From positions 1 to 5,563 of the forward strand of contig JBGUTC010000110.1 in assembly GCA_045132895.1 (NCBI GenBank): a stretch of DNA of 5,563 nucleotides, given 5' to 3'. Both the position numbers and the translations under genes were made by a program. Shown in pieces: positions 1 through 5,563 of the stretch. The notes under the pieces are model-generated. The model ran no database searches, had not been told where the DNA came from, and saw only the letters and a program-made list of their open reading frames with translations. This DNA comes from UMGS755 sp045132895 (lineage in GTDB: Bacteria > Bacillota > Clostridia > UBA1381 > UBA9506). How positions within the stretch are numbered: position 1 is the stretch's first letter; each line of letters opens with the position of its first letter.

Positions 1-1350
1 TTGCGGCATACCCTCCTGCTGCAATTCCTTTCGGACCTGCTTTTTATTTTTATAATAAATAAGCTTGGAGACCTCGGTTCGGATGGCTTCAACAGAAATA
101 TCCGTGTCAACAGAGATTCGCTTAATGTAAGCCTCTCTTGCCATCTCACTATCCACACTTGCCAAAATCTTTGCAGCTTCCTCCAAAAATAGAATTTTCT
201 GACTCAGGTCATAAATATCATACTGCTGTCGAATCCGATACAGGCGAAACTCCAAGGATTCCTTGGCCGATGTAAGCAAGGCACGAAAACTTTCTACCCC
301 GTGTTTCTGTATGAACTCGTCCGGGTCTTTTGCCCCTGTATAGCTAATAACCTTTACAATATTTTCTGCATCCGTCAAAAGCGAAATCGCCTTCTGGGCT
401 GCTTTCTGACCGGCCTCATCGCTGTCATAGCAAACATAAACCTGACCGGCATATCGCTTAATCAGTTTGGCCTGTTCATCTGTCAAGGCCGTGCCCAGAC
501 CGGCAACCACATTGGTGATACCGCGCTGGTACAGTGAAACAACATCCATATAGCCCTCAACAAGAATCAAGCCATCTTTTAACCCGCTTTGTTTGGCAAG
601 ATTTAATGAAAACAGATTTCTTCCTTTATGAAAAACAGGAGTTTCCGGAGAGTTCATATACTTTGCCGGATCATCCGCAAGGGCTCTGCCTCCAAAGGCA
701 ACAACATTACCGCGAACATCAATAATGGGAAACATCAGGCGATTGCGGAACTTATCATATACTCTGCCTTTGTCGTTTTTTACTGCAAGCCCCGCCGTGA
801 CAATTTCATCCGCCGTATAGCCTTTTGATTTCAAAAAATCCACCATATCAGACCAGGAATCCGGCGCAAAACCGATTCCGAATTTAATTACGGTTTTCCG
901 CTCCAGTCCACGTTTTTGGATATATGCTAAAGCAACCTCAGCACCCGGAGCGCCCAAATTATCATAAAAATGTCTCGCCGCAAGGCGGTTCATCTCAAGA
1001 ATCCGTTTTCTCAAGTTGGATTCTTCCTCGGTGCGACTGGTACGCTGTCCCTGCTCTTCTTCTAAGGTAACACCGGCACGTTGGGCTAAAAACTGCAAAG
1101 CATCCACAAAGTCAAGATTCTCCGCCCGCATGATAAAATCAAATACGTTTCCACCCACACCGCAACCAAAACAATAGAACAACTGCTTATCGTCATCCAC
1201 ATGAAAGGAAGGCGTCTTTTCCTTATGAAACGGGCAAAGACCAATATGACTTGTCCCGTTGCGCTTTAATTGCACATATCCGGAGACAAGCTCAGATAAA
1301 TCTATCCGTCGACTCACCTCATTAATCGAACTTTGTTTATAACGTGGCAC
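1..1350 (-). CDS. dnaG: DNA primase DnaG, N-terminal 450 residues (3' end outside window)
   Basis: DnaG synthesises the RNA primers for lagging-strand replication and works with the replicative helicase DnaB/DnaC. Translating the minus strand from GTG 1350 gives an unbroken frame of 450 codons to the window edge, out of roughly 590-600 in the family. The CHC2 zinc finger is at the N-terminus (C39, H42, C60, C63, in GLCPFHKEKTPSF and FYCFGCGVGGN). The catalytic core has the basic motif KFRNRLMFPI (200-209) and FGGRAL (219-224). The TOPRIM domain follows, with EGYMD (265-269) and the metal-binding DSD (309-311); E265, D309 and D311 fall at the same numbers as the E. coli catalytic residues. The region after about 365 begins the helical part that leads to the helicase-binding domain, most of which is outside the window. 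It is probably co-transcribed with dgt upstream, and in related genomes rpoD follows. Confidence 0.98.
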   Translation of the reverse strand, partial: MPRYKQSSINEVSRRIDLSELVSGYVQLKRNGTSHIGLCPFHKEKTPSFHVDDDKQLFYCFGCGVGGNVFDFIMRAENLDFVDALQFLAQRAGVTLEEEQGQRTSRTEEESNLRKRILEMNRLAARHFYDNLGAPGAEVALAYIQKRGLERKTVIKFGIGFAPDSWSDMVDFLKSKGYTADEIVTAGLAVKNDKGRVYDKFRNRLMFPIIDVRGNVVAFGGRALADDPAKYMNSPETPVFHKGRNLFSLNLAKQSGLKDGLILVEGYMDVVSLYQRGITNVVAGLGTALTDEQAKLIKRYAGQVYVCYDSDEAGQKAAQKAISLLTDAENIVKVISYTGAKDPDEFIQKHGVESFRALLTSAKESLEFRLYRIRQQYDIYDLSQKILFLEEAAKILASVDSEMAREAYIKRISVDTDISVEAIRTEVSKLIYYKNKKQVRKELQQEGMPQ

Positions 1351-1357
1351 TGCCTTT

Positions 1358-1378
1358 CCTCTCCTATTTCAAAAATAG
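1358..1378 (-). promoter_or_regulatory. dnaG Shine-Dalgarno region with an adjoining small hairpin
   Basis: The minus strand reads GGAGAGGAAAGGCA directly before the GTG at 1350, with GAGG ending seven bases before the start, which fixes the dnaG start. Just upstream, CTATTT-TTG-AAATAG (1378-1364) can form a perfect 6-bp stem. Its 3' arm overlaps the first bases of the AGGAG element, while the closer GAGG stays free. Any effect on translation is speculative. Confidence 0.55.
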
Positions 1379-1380
1379 AC

Positions 1381-1386
1381 ATTGTA
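1381..1386 (-). promoter_or_regulatory. Possible -10 box for a separate dnaG transcript
   Basis: TACAAT on the minus strand lies 30 bases before the dnaG GTG. At 16-17 bases upstream there is only TTCTTT or ATTCTT, a poor -35 box, and there is no TGn extension. A second weak candidate further upstream is TTTACA (1482-1477) with GATATT 17 bases later. The 140-base gap between dgt and dnaG leaves room for an internal promoter, but neither candidate is convincing. Confidence 0.25.
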
Positions 1387-1433
1387 TGTATTCGACGAAA
1401 AAAAAGAATTTCCTTTTTTGTTTAGCATTTTTC

Positions 1434-1456
1434 TAAAAAAGTTCTATCCATAGAAT
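1434..1456 (-). terminator. Weak hairpin with T-run after dgt
   Basis: About 35 bases after the dgt stop, the minus strand has TTCTA-TGGA-TAGAA (1455-1442), a 5-bp AT-rich stem with a 4-base loop. A C and a run of six T follow. It has the shape of an intrinsic terminator, but the stem is weak, so at most it would attenuate read-through into dnaG. Confidence 0.3.
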
Positions 1457-1463
1457 ATCCATA
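1445..1463 (-). repeat. Two 8-base direct repeats spaced 11 bases apart
   Basis: TATGGATA occurs twice on the minus strand (1463-1456 and 1452-1445), separated by TTC, so the copies lie about one helical turn apart. The downstream copy overlaps the small hairpin. The pair could be a protein binding site between dgt and dnaG, but the region is AT-rich and chance is a fair explanation. No known operator is recognised. Confidence 0.35.
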
Positions 1464-1490
1464 CAATAGTATTTTATGTAAAATCTTTGA

Positions 1491-2486
1491 CTAAAGTCTC
1501 CACCCCATAGGAATGAACAACTTTTCAAACACATAAATAGCATAGTTGTCTGTCATACCGGCAATATAATCGGTAACATCCTGCTCCGTATTAAAAACAA
1601 CTGATGAAATACCGGATTCTTTCAAAACCTCCGGCTCTTTGACGAAGGTTTCAAACAAGGTGGTAATAATGCTTTTAGCCTTGCTTTCTTCACCTCTGGC
1701 AGCCTCAGACGTATACACATTTTCAAACATAAATGCCCGAAGTGACATCATCGCTTCAAAAAATTCATCCGTCATGGATACATTTGGTTGATTCATGCTG
1801 TTTTCAATAATATTCACAATCATGCGCTCGATACGTTCGCCATGAGTATCTCCGAGAACATTCCGGCATTCTTTAGGAATCGAATCCTGAGCAATTACAC
1901 CACCACGGATTGCATCATCAATATCATGATTGATATAGGCAATCCGGTCGGCCAACTTAATGATGCGACCTTCCAGCGTTGCAGCTTCATGTTCACCGGC
2001 ATGATTCACAATACCATCACGAACCTCAAAAGTCAGGTTTAAGCCGTTGCCGCCTTCCAGATAATCAACCACACGCAAACTCTGTTCATAATGTTTAAAA
2101 CCGCCGGCACAAATATCGTTCAGAACGTCTTCCCCGGTGTGCCCAAAGGGCGTATGCCCTAAATCATGTCCTAAAGCAATGGCTTCTGTTAAATCTTCAT
2201 TTAAGCGAAGAGCCCGGGCAACTGTTCTTGCAATTTGCGAAACCTCAAGAGTATGGGTCAAACGGGTTCTGTAATGATCCCCTTCCGGAGCAAGAAAAAC
2301 CTGAGTTTTATGCATCAAACGGCGGAAAGATTTAGCATGAATAATCCTGTCTCTGTCTCGCTGAAATTCTGTTCTGACAATACAAGGTGTTATTTCTTTT
2401 TTCCGTCCCTTTGAATTTCTCGATAGAGCGGCAAATTCAGATAAGGAGGTTGCTTCCAGGTTCTCTATATATTCTTTTAAATCCAT
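1491..2486 (-). CDS. dgt: HD-domain deoxynucleoside triphosphate triphosphohydrolase (dGTPase family)
   Basis: Family members hydrolyse a dNTP, classically dGTP, to the deoxynucleoside and tripolyphosphate, and so limit dNTP pools. From ATG 2486 the protein has 331 residues. The family signature FQRDRDRIIHAKSFRRL (41-57) is followed by KTQVFLAPEGDHYRTRLTHTLEV (60-82). The HD metal ligands are H78, H107-D108 in GHDLGHTPFGH, and D180 in LADRIAYINHD. The C-terminal 100 residues carry no motif I can name. The protein is much shorter than E. coli Dgt (about 505 residues) and matches the short form seen in Bacillota, whose substrate preference cannot be read from sequence. The gene lies 140 bases upstream of dnaG on the same strand, so a shared role in replication is plausible by context. 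An alternative start at 2519 would give 342 residues. The gene ends in TAG. Confidence 0.93.
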   Translation of the reverse strand: MDLKEYIENLEATSLSEFAALSRNSKGRKKEITPCIVRTEFQRDRDRIIHAKSFRRLMHKTQVFLAPEGDHYRTRLTHTLEVSQIARTVARALRLNEDLTEAIALGHDLGHTPFGHTGEDVLNDICAGGFKHYEQSLRVVDYLEGGNGLNLTFEVRDGIVNHAGEHEAATLEGRIIKLADRIAYINHDIDDAIRGGVIAQDSIPKECRNVLGDTHGERIERMIVNIIENSMNQPNVSMTDEFFEAMMSLRAFMFENVYTSEAARGEESKAKSIITTLFETFVKEPEVLKESGISSVVFNTEQDVTDYIAGMTDNYAIYVFEKLFIPMGWRL

Positions 2487-2493
2487 CAAATAA

Positions 2494-2502
2494 CACCACC
2501 CT
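2494..2502 (-). promoter_or_regulatory. Ribosome binding site supporting the dgt start at 2486
   Basis: AGGGTGGTG on the minus strand sits seven bases before the ATG at 2486. An in-frame ATG at 2519 would add 11 residues (MTIKPTGWCYL), but it has only a weak GTGAG before it and would lie about 11 bases from the predicted transcription start. The downstream ATG is therefore preferred. Confidence 0.65.
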
Positions 2503-2536
2503 GTCGGTTTTATTGTCATTTTTATGACTCACACGT

Positions 2537-2566
2537 TGTATATATACCCTTTTTTTATCTTTTCAA
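2537..2566 (-). promoter_or_regulatory. Probable sigma-A promoter for the dgt-dnaG unit
   Basis: On the minus strand, TTGAAA (2566-2561, 5 of 6 to the -35 consensus) is followed after 18 bases by TATACA (2542-2537), or after 16 bases by TATATA (2544-2539). The repeating TATATATACA makes the exact -10 box ambiguous. Transcription would start near 2530, giving a leader of about 44 bases to the ATG at 2486. It lies just after the typA terminator, where the next unit needs a promoter. The surrounding DNA is very AT-rich, which raises the chance of a coincidental match. Confidence 0.6.
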
Positions 2567-2585
2567 ACATTTTTTTTAGATTTTT

Positions 2586-2625
2586 AAAAAAAAAGAAAGG
2601 TAGTCAACGCTACCTTACTTTTTTT
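2586..2625 (-). terminator. Intrinsic terminator overlapping the typA stop codon
   Basis: On the minus strand the core stem AAGGTAG / CTACCTT (2616-2610 and 2603-2597) closes a 6-base loop. After a single mismatch the pairing extends through G-C and A/T pairs to about 2625/2588. A run of nine T (2594-2586) follows. The 5' arm of the extended stem begins within the TAA stop codon of typA (2626-2624). The hairpin is flanked by A and T runs on both sides, so on the plus strand it also looks like a terminator, although no plus-strand gene approaches it. Confidence 0.87.
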
Positions 2626-4438
2626 ACTTTTTATTCCGGTTTGCTGCCTTATCGCGTTCCATTTTCGTCAGCAGTTTCTTTCTCAGACGAATAGTCTGGG
2701 GAGTTACTTCCACCAATTCATCATCAGAAATAAATTCAAGGCACTGCTCCAGGCTCAGATTATCCGGCGGCGTTAAACGAAGAGCTTCGTCACTACCGGA
2801 TGCACGCATATTTGTAACATGTTTTTTCTTGCAGACATTAACCGTAATATCTTCTGCTTTGGCATTTTCGCCTACAATCATGCCTTCATAGACTTTAACA
2901 CCGGCGCCGATAAAGAGTCTGCCTCGCTCCTGGGCATTAAAGAGACCGTATGCAACACTATCTCCCGTTTCCCACGCAATCATGGAGCCACGGCTTCTGC
3001 TTTCAATTTCGCCACAATAAGGAATATGTCCGTCTAAAATAGTATTCATGATACCATTTCCACGGGTATCTGTTAAAAATTCACTGCGGTAGCCAATTAA
3101 GCCTCTTGACGGCACACGGAATTCAAGGCGCATATAACCATTATCACCGGGCTGCATGTTCAGCATTTCCGCTTTGCGCTTACCTAGTTTTTCAATGACT
3201 GTTCCGGCATATTCTTCGGGCAGGTCAATAAACAATAATTCAACCGGCTCTAAGACTTTATCGTCTTTCTTTTTTAAAATAACTTCCGGTCTGGAAACCT
3301 GGAATTCATACCCCTGACGGCGCATGGTTTCAATTAAGATAGAAAGATGAAGTTCGCCTCGGCCGGAAACCTTAAAGCAATCAGCACTATCTGTTTCTTC
3401 TACTTTCAGACTCACATTCGTATCCAACTCACGGAACAGTCTGTCGCGCAAATGTCGGCTGGTAACATAGTCTCCTTCATTTCCTGCAAAAGGACTGTTA
3501 TTAACCAAAAAATTCATAGAAATCGTCGGTTCATCAACTGTGATGACCGGTAGAGGTTCCAGGCATGATGGCTCACAAAGAGTCTCACCAATACCAATAT
3601 TTCCAAGACCGGCAATCAACACAACATCGCCGACAGAAGCTTCGGTAACTTCGATTCTCTTAAGTCCGTCATACATATACAACCGACCGCATTTCACGTT
3701 TTGGGTGGTCTCATCTGCCCGACAAACCGTCAGATTTTGACCTGTTTTCAGACATCCGCGGTCAATTTTACCCACGGCAATTCTGCCTACATACTCATCA
3801 TAGTCAATGTTAGAAATCAGCATCCGGAAAGGTTTATCGCTATCTCCTTGCGGTTTAGGTACGTTACCTACAATGGTCTCAAACAAAGGCTCAAGACCAT
3901 TTTCCATCTCATCCGGCTCAAGACCGCTGATACCTTCACGAGCCGATGTATAGACAATCGGAAAATCTGCCTGTTCATCTGTTGCACCTAAATCAATAAA
4001 CAGATCAAAAATTTCGTCCACAACTTCCTGAGGCCGAGCCTGAGGTCTGTCAATTTTATTGATGACAACAATGGGCTTAAGGTTAAGAGATAATGCCTTT
4101 TTAAGCACAAAGCGAGTCTGGGGCATAGGACCTTCGAAGGCATCTACGAGCAGCAAAACGCCATCCACCATGCCAAGGACGCGCTCTACCTCACCGCCAA
4201 AATCAGCATGTCCCGGAGTATCAATGATGTTGATTTTGATGTCTTTATACATAACAGAAGTATTTTTAGACAGAATGGTGATGCCGCGTTCACGCTCTAA
4301 GTCGTTTGAGTCCATAACGCGCTCAGTCACCTGTTCATTCTCACGATAAATACCGCTGTCTTTTAACATAACGTCAACCAGAGTGGTTTTACCATGGTCA
4401 ACGTGGGCAATAATTGCTATATTTCTGATTTCTTTCAC
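2624..4438 (-). CDS. typA: Translational GTPase TypA/BipA
   Basis: TypA (BipA) is a ribosome-associated GTPase related to EF-G and LepA. In studied bacteria it helps 50S assembly and is needed for growth in the cold or under stress. Starting at GTG 4438 the protein has 604 residues, the usual family length. All G motifs are intact: G1 AHVDHGKT (11-18), the switch I region ERGIT (50-54), G3 DTPGH (73-77), G4 NKID (127-130) and G5 TSAR (164-167). Domains II (about 200-290), III and V follow. The C-terminal family-specific domain carries KKKHVTNMRASGSDEALRL and ends in a lysine-rich tail (NRNKK). It has its own promoter and terminator and appears to be transcribed alone. EF-G and LepA are excluded by the length and by the TypA-type C-terminus. 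Nothing is truncated or missing. Confidence 0.97.
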   Translation of the reverse strand: MKEIRNIAIIAHVDHGKTTLVDVMLKDSGIYRENEQVTERVMDSNDLERERGITILSKNTSVMYKDIKINIIDTPGHADFGGEVERVLGMVDGVLLLVDAFEGPMPQTRFVLKKALSLNLKPIVVINKIDRPQARPQEVVDEIFDLFIDLGATDEQADFPIVYTSAREGISGLEPDEMENGLEPLFETIVGNVPKPQGDSDKPFRMLISNIDYDEYVGRIAVGKIDRGCLKTGQNLTVCRADETTQNVKCGRLYMYDGLKRIEVTEASVGDVVLIAGLGNIGIGETLCEPSCLEPLPVITVDEPTISMNFLVNNSPFAGNEGDYVTSRHLRDRLFRELDTNVSLKVEETDSADCFKVSGRGELHLSILIETMRRQGYEFQVSRPEVILKKKDDKVLEPVELLFIDLPEEYAGTVIEKLGKRKAEMLNMQPGDNGYMRLEFRVPSRGLIGYRSEFLTDTRGNGIMNTILDGHIPYCGEIESRSRGSMIAWETGDSVAYGLFNAQERGRLFIGAGVKVYEGMIVGENAKAEDITVNVCKKKHVTNMRASGSDEALRLTPPDNLSLEQCLEFISDDELVEVTPQTIRLRKKLLTKMERDKAANRNKK

Positions 4439-4445
4439 CTTAAAG

Positions 4446-4450
4446 CCTCC
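4446..4450 (-). promoter_or_regulatory. Ribosome binding site that sets the typA start
   Basis: GGAGG on the minus strand lies seven bases upstream of the GTG at 4438. The open frame continues upstream to a TTG at 4456, but that codon has no comparable site before it, and the GGAGG would then sit inside the coding sequence. The GTG start is therefore preferred. Confidence 0.9.
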
Positions 4451-4484
4451 GAGCAAATTTCTATTTCATAAAAACAACTTTACC

Positions 4485-4513
4485 ATTGTACCACAATTCA
4501 AAAACACTGTCAA
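4485..4513 (-). promoter_or_regulatory. Near-consensus sigma-A promoter for typA
   Basis: On the minus strand, a perfect -35 box TTGACA (4513-4508) is separated by exactly 17 bases from TACAAT (4490-4485), a 5 of 6 match to the -10 box. The -10 box is preceded by TGG, which fits the extended -10 motif TGn. Transcription should start near 4478, leaving a leader of about 40 bases before the typA GTG, with the Shine-Dalgarno site inside it. The -35 box directly adjoins and overlaps the end of the carB terminator T-tract. No operator-like palindrome is visible between the promoter and the gene. Confidence 0.85.
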
Positions 4514-4543
4514 GAAAACGGGGTTGCAATTTCTTGCAACCCC
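4511..4543 (-). terminator. Intrinsic terminator after carB
   Basis: Read on the minus strand, a perfect 10-bp stem (GGGGTTGCAA / TTGCAACCCC, arms 4543-4534 and 4529-4520) closes a 4-base loop. It is followed by the T-rich stretch GTTTTCTT. It starts nine bases after the carB TAA. The pairing is exact and GC-rich at its base, as expected of a Rho-independent terminator. The T-tract is interrupted by a C, which might allow some read-through. On the plus strand the same hairpin is followed, after five bases, by a run of six T, but no plus-strand gene is seen that would use it. Confidence 0.9.
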
Positions 4544-4552
4544 TGACATTTT

Positions 4553-5563
4553 TTAAACATCAATCAGATTTACCATATTAAGACCATCCTGATGCAGGTT
4601 AACCTGCAGACTTGCCAGGAATGCCTTTGCGGTATCAAGGCTTGTCAGACAAGGAACAGAAACCTCAACGGTTTTTCTTCTGATCTTAAAGCCATCACGA
4701 TCAGGACGACGTCCTTTCGTTGCCGTGTTAATAACCATATCAAAACGACCTTCCTGAAGCAGGTCCATAATATCCGGTGAACCTTCGCCAATCTTTGCGA
4801 CAGTTGTTGCCGGTACATTATTCTTAAGCAGGAATGATGCTGTTCCTTCTGTTGAATAAATATGGTAACCCAGTTCTTTAAAGCCTCTTGCAATATCGAG
4901 CATTTCTTCTTTATCTGTGTCACGGACGGTAATTAAGACATTACCATCTTTCTTCATCTTAAAGCCGGCACCCAGTAAGCCTTTATAAAGAGCTTCGGAG
5001 AAGTCCTTGCTGATACCTAAAACTTCACCGGTAGACTTCATTTCAGGGCCTAAGGATGTATCAACATCATGAAGTTTCTCAAAAGAGAACACCGGAACTT
5101 TAATCGCAACATAGTCACCTTCCGGATGAAGACCTGTGCCACAACCCATATCTTTTAACTTCTCACCTAAAACGCAGCGGGTTGCAAGATCAACCATAGG
5201 AACATTTGTTACTTTACTGATATACGGCACAGTTCTGGAAGAACGGGGATTTACCTCAATAACGTAAATCTCGCCATTATACAGAACAAACTGAATGTTA
5301 ACAAGACCAACAACATGGAGTGCGTTAGCAAGACGTCTTGTATACTCAACCAGGTCTGCCTTGATTTTTTCCGTAATTGTCGGTGCGGGATAAACGGAAA
5401 TAGAGTCACCGGAGTGAACACCAGCACGCTCTAAATGTTCCATGATACCGGGAATCAGAATGTCGGTTCCATCGCAGATGGCATCAACCTCGATTTCCTT
5501 ACCCATCATATATTTATCAATCAGAATCGGATGTTCCTGCTTAAGCAACATGATAATTTCCAT
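4553..5563 (-). CDS. carB: Carbamoyl-phosphate synthase large subunit, C-terminal part (5' end outside window)
   Basis: CarB makes carbamoyl phosphate from bicarbonate, ATP and the ammonia released by the glutaminase subunit CarA. The product feeds pyrimidine and arginine synthesis in the cytoplasm. The visible 336 residues are about the last third of a roughly 1,070-residue protein. The ATG at the edge is not the true start: it aligns with the internal Met of the GGRAMEIV stretch of E. coli CarB, so the gene continues beyond 5563. Visible residues 1-200 are the end of the second ATP-grasp unit, with EVDAICDG (25-32), GIMEHLERAGVHSGDS (39-54) and the metal-binding EVNPR loop (E103, N105), followed by LGPEMKSTGEV (171-181). 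Residues about 205-325 are the MGS-like allosteric domain, with STEGT (237-241) and INTATKGRR (278-286), the region that binds nucleotide effectors in E. coli. Which effector acts here cannot be read. The gene ends in TAA, nine bases before a strong terminator, so it is the last gene of its unit. Confidence 0.97.
   Translation of the reverse strand: MEIIMLLKQEHPILIDKYMMGKEIEVDAICDGTDILIPGIMEHLERAGVHSGDSISVYPAPTITEKIKADLVEYTRRLANALHVVGLVNIQFVLYNGEIYVIEVNPRSSRTVPYISKVTNVPMVDLATRCVLGEKLKDMGCGTGLHPEGDYVAIKVPVFSFEKLHDVDTSLGPEMKSTGEVLGISKDFSEALYKGLLGAGFKMKKDGNVLITVRDTDKEEMLDIARGFKELGYHIYSTEGTASFLLKNNVPATTVAKIGEGSPDIMDLLQEGRFDMVINTATKGRRPDRDGFKIRRKTVEVSVPCLTSLDTAKAFLASLQVNLHQDGLNMVNLIDV

Noticed and set aside
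1..828. Plus-strand open frames of 63-78 codons at 1-192, 301-537, 534-725 and 628-828
   Set aside because: All lie antisense to dnaG, whose minus-strand frame is unbroken and carries the complete zinc finger and TOPRIM motifs. The antisense products resemble no family and lack ribosome binding sites of note.
1351..1490. Possible short gene or RNA element between dgt and dnaG
   Set aside because: No open frame with a plausible ribosome binding site and no extended structure is visible. Only the weak hairpins, the direct repeats and the dnaG ribosome binding site can be supported.
1788..2042. Plus-strand 84-codon frame inside dgt
   Set aside because: It is antisense to the conserved HD-domain coding region and has no independent support.
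2520..2623. Possible small RNA or riboswitch in the AT-rich gap between typA and dgt
   Set aside because: Apart from the typA terminator and a promoter-like pair, the stretch is A/T runs with no conserved helices or known aptamer sequence.
3540..4349. Plus-strand open frames of 66-96 codons inside typA
   Set aside because: They are shadows of the conserved typA coding sequence on the other strand. Their predicted peptides have no recognisable domain and they overlap one another.
4645..4923. Minus-strand 92-codon frame inside carB
   Set aside because: It is an out-of-frame shadow of the carB allosteric domain on the same strand. The carB frame is fully intact through this stretch, so this is not a frameshift product.
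1..5563. Mobile element, CRISPR array, defence system, tRNA or rRNA
   Set aside because: There are no transposase or integrase motifs, no regularly spaced repeats, no tRNA-like cloverleaf and no rRNA sequence. Almost the whole window is four well-known housekeeping genes.

Overview
This is a chromosomal housekeeping segment from a bacterium. It most likely comes from a low-to-mid GC Bacillota, probably class Clostridia. That placement rests on four things: the protein sequences, AT-rich intergenic DNA with strong Shine-Dalgarno sites, GTG starts, and a short dGTPase-like HD hydrolase directly upstream of dnaG, an arrangement known in Clostridia, where rpoD usually follows. No mobile element, CRISPR array, RNA gene or phage-like gene was found. 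All four genes lie on the minus strand, so transcription runs from the high coordinates to the low ones.

Layout in transcription order: (1) 5563-4553, the C-terminal third of carB (carbamoyl-phosphate synthase large subunit), whose 5' part lies beyond the right edge; (2) 4543-4511, a strong intrinsic terminator for carB; (3) 4513-4485, a near-consensus sigma-A promoter whose -35 box overlaps the end of the terminator U-tract and which drives typA; (4) 4438-2624, complete typA/bipA, a translational GTPase; (5) 2625-2586, an intrinsic terminator fused to the typA stop codon; (6) 2566-2537, a probable promoter for the next unit; (7) 2486-1491, a complete HD-domain dNTP triphosphohydrolase (dgt family); (8) a 140-base AT-rich spacer with a small hairpin and a pair of 8-base direct repeats; (9) 1350-1, the first 450 codons of dnaG (DNA primase), cut by the left edge before its stop.

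Functionally there are three units: the end of a carbamoyl-phosphate (pyrimidine/arginine) unit, a single-gene typA unit with its own promoter and terminator, and a dgt-dnaG replication-related unit that probably continues into rpoD. The two inner proteins begin at internal starts (GTG 4438 for typA, ATG 2486 for dgt) rather than at the longest open frame. The dnaG frame is open to the edge, and most of the left 1.35 kb is this gene.

I looked for an undescribed system and did not find one. The points worth noting are regulatory details in the intergenic regions.
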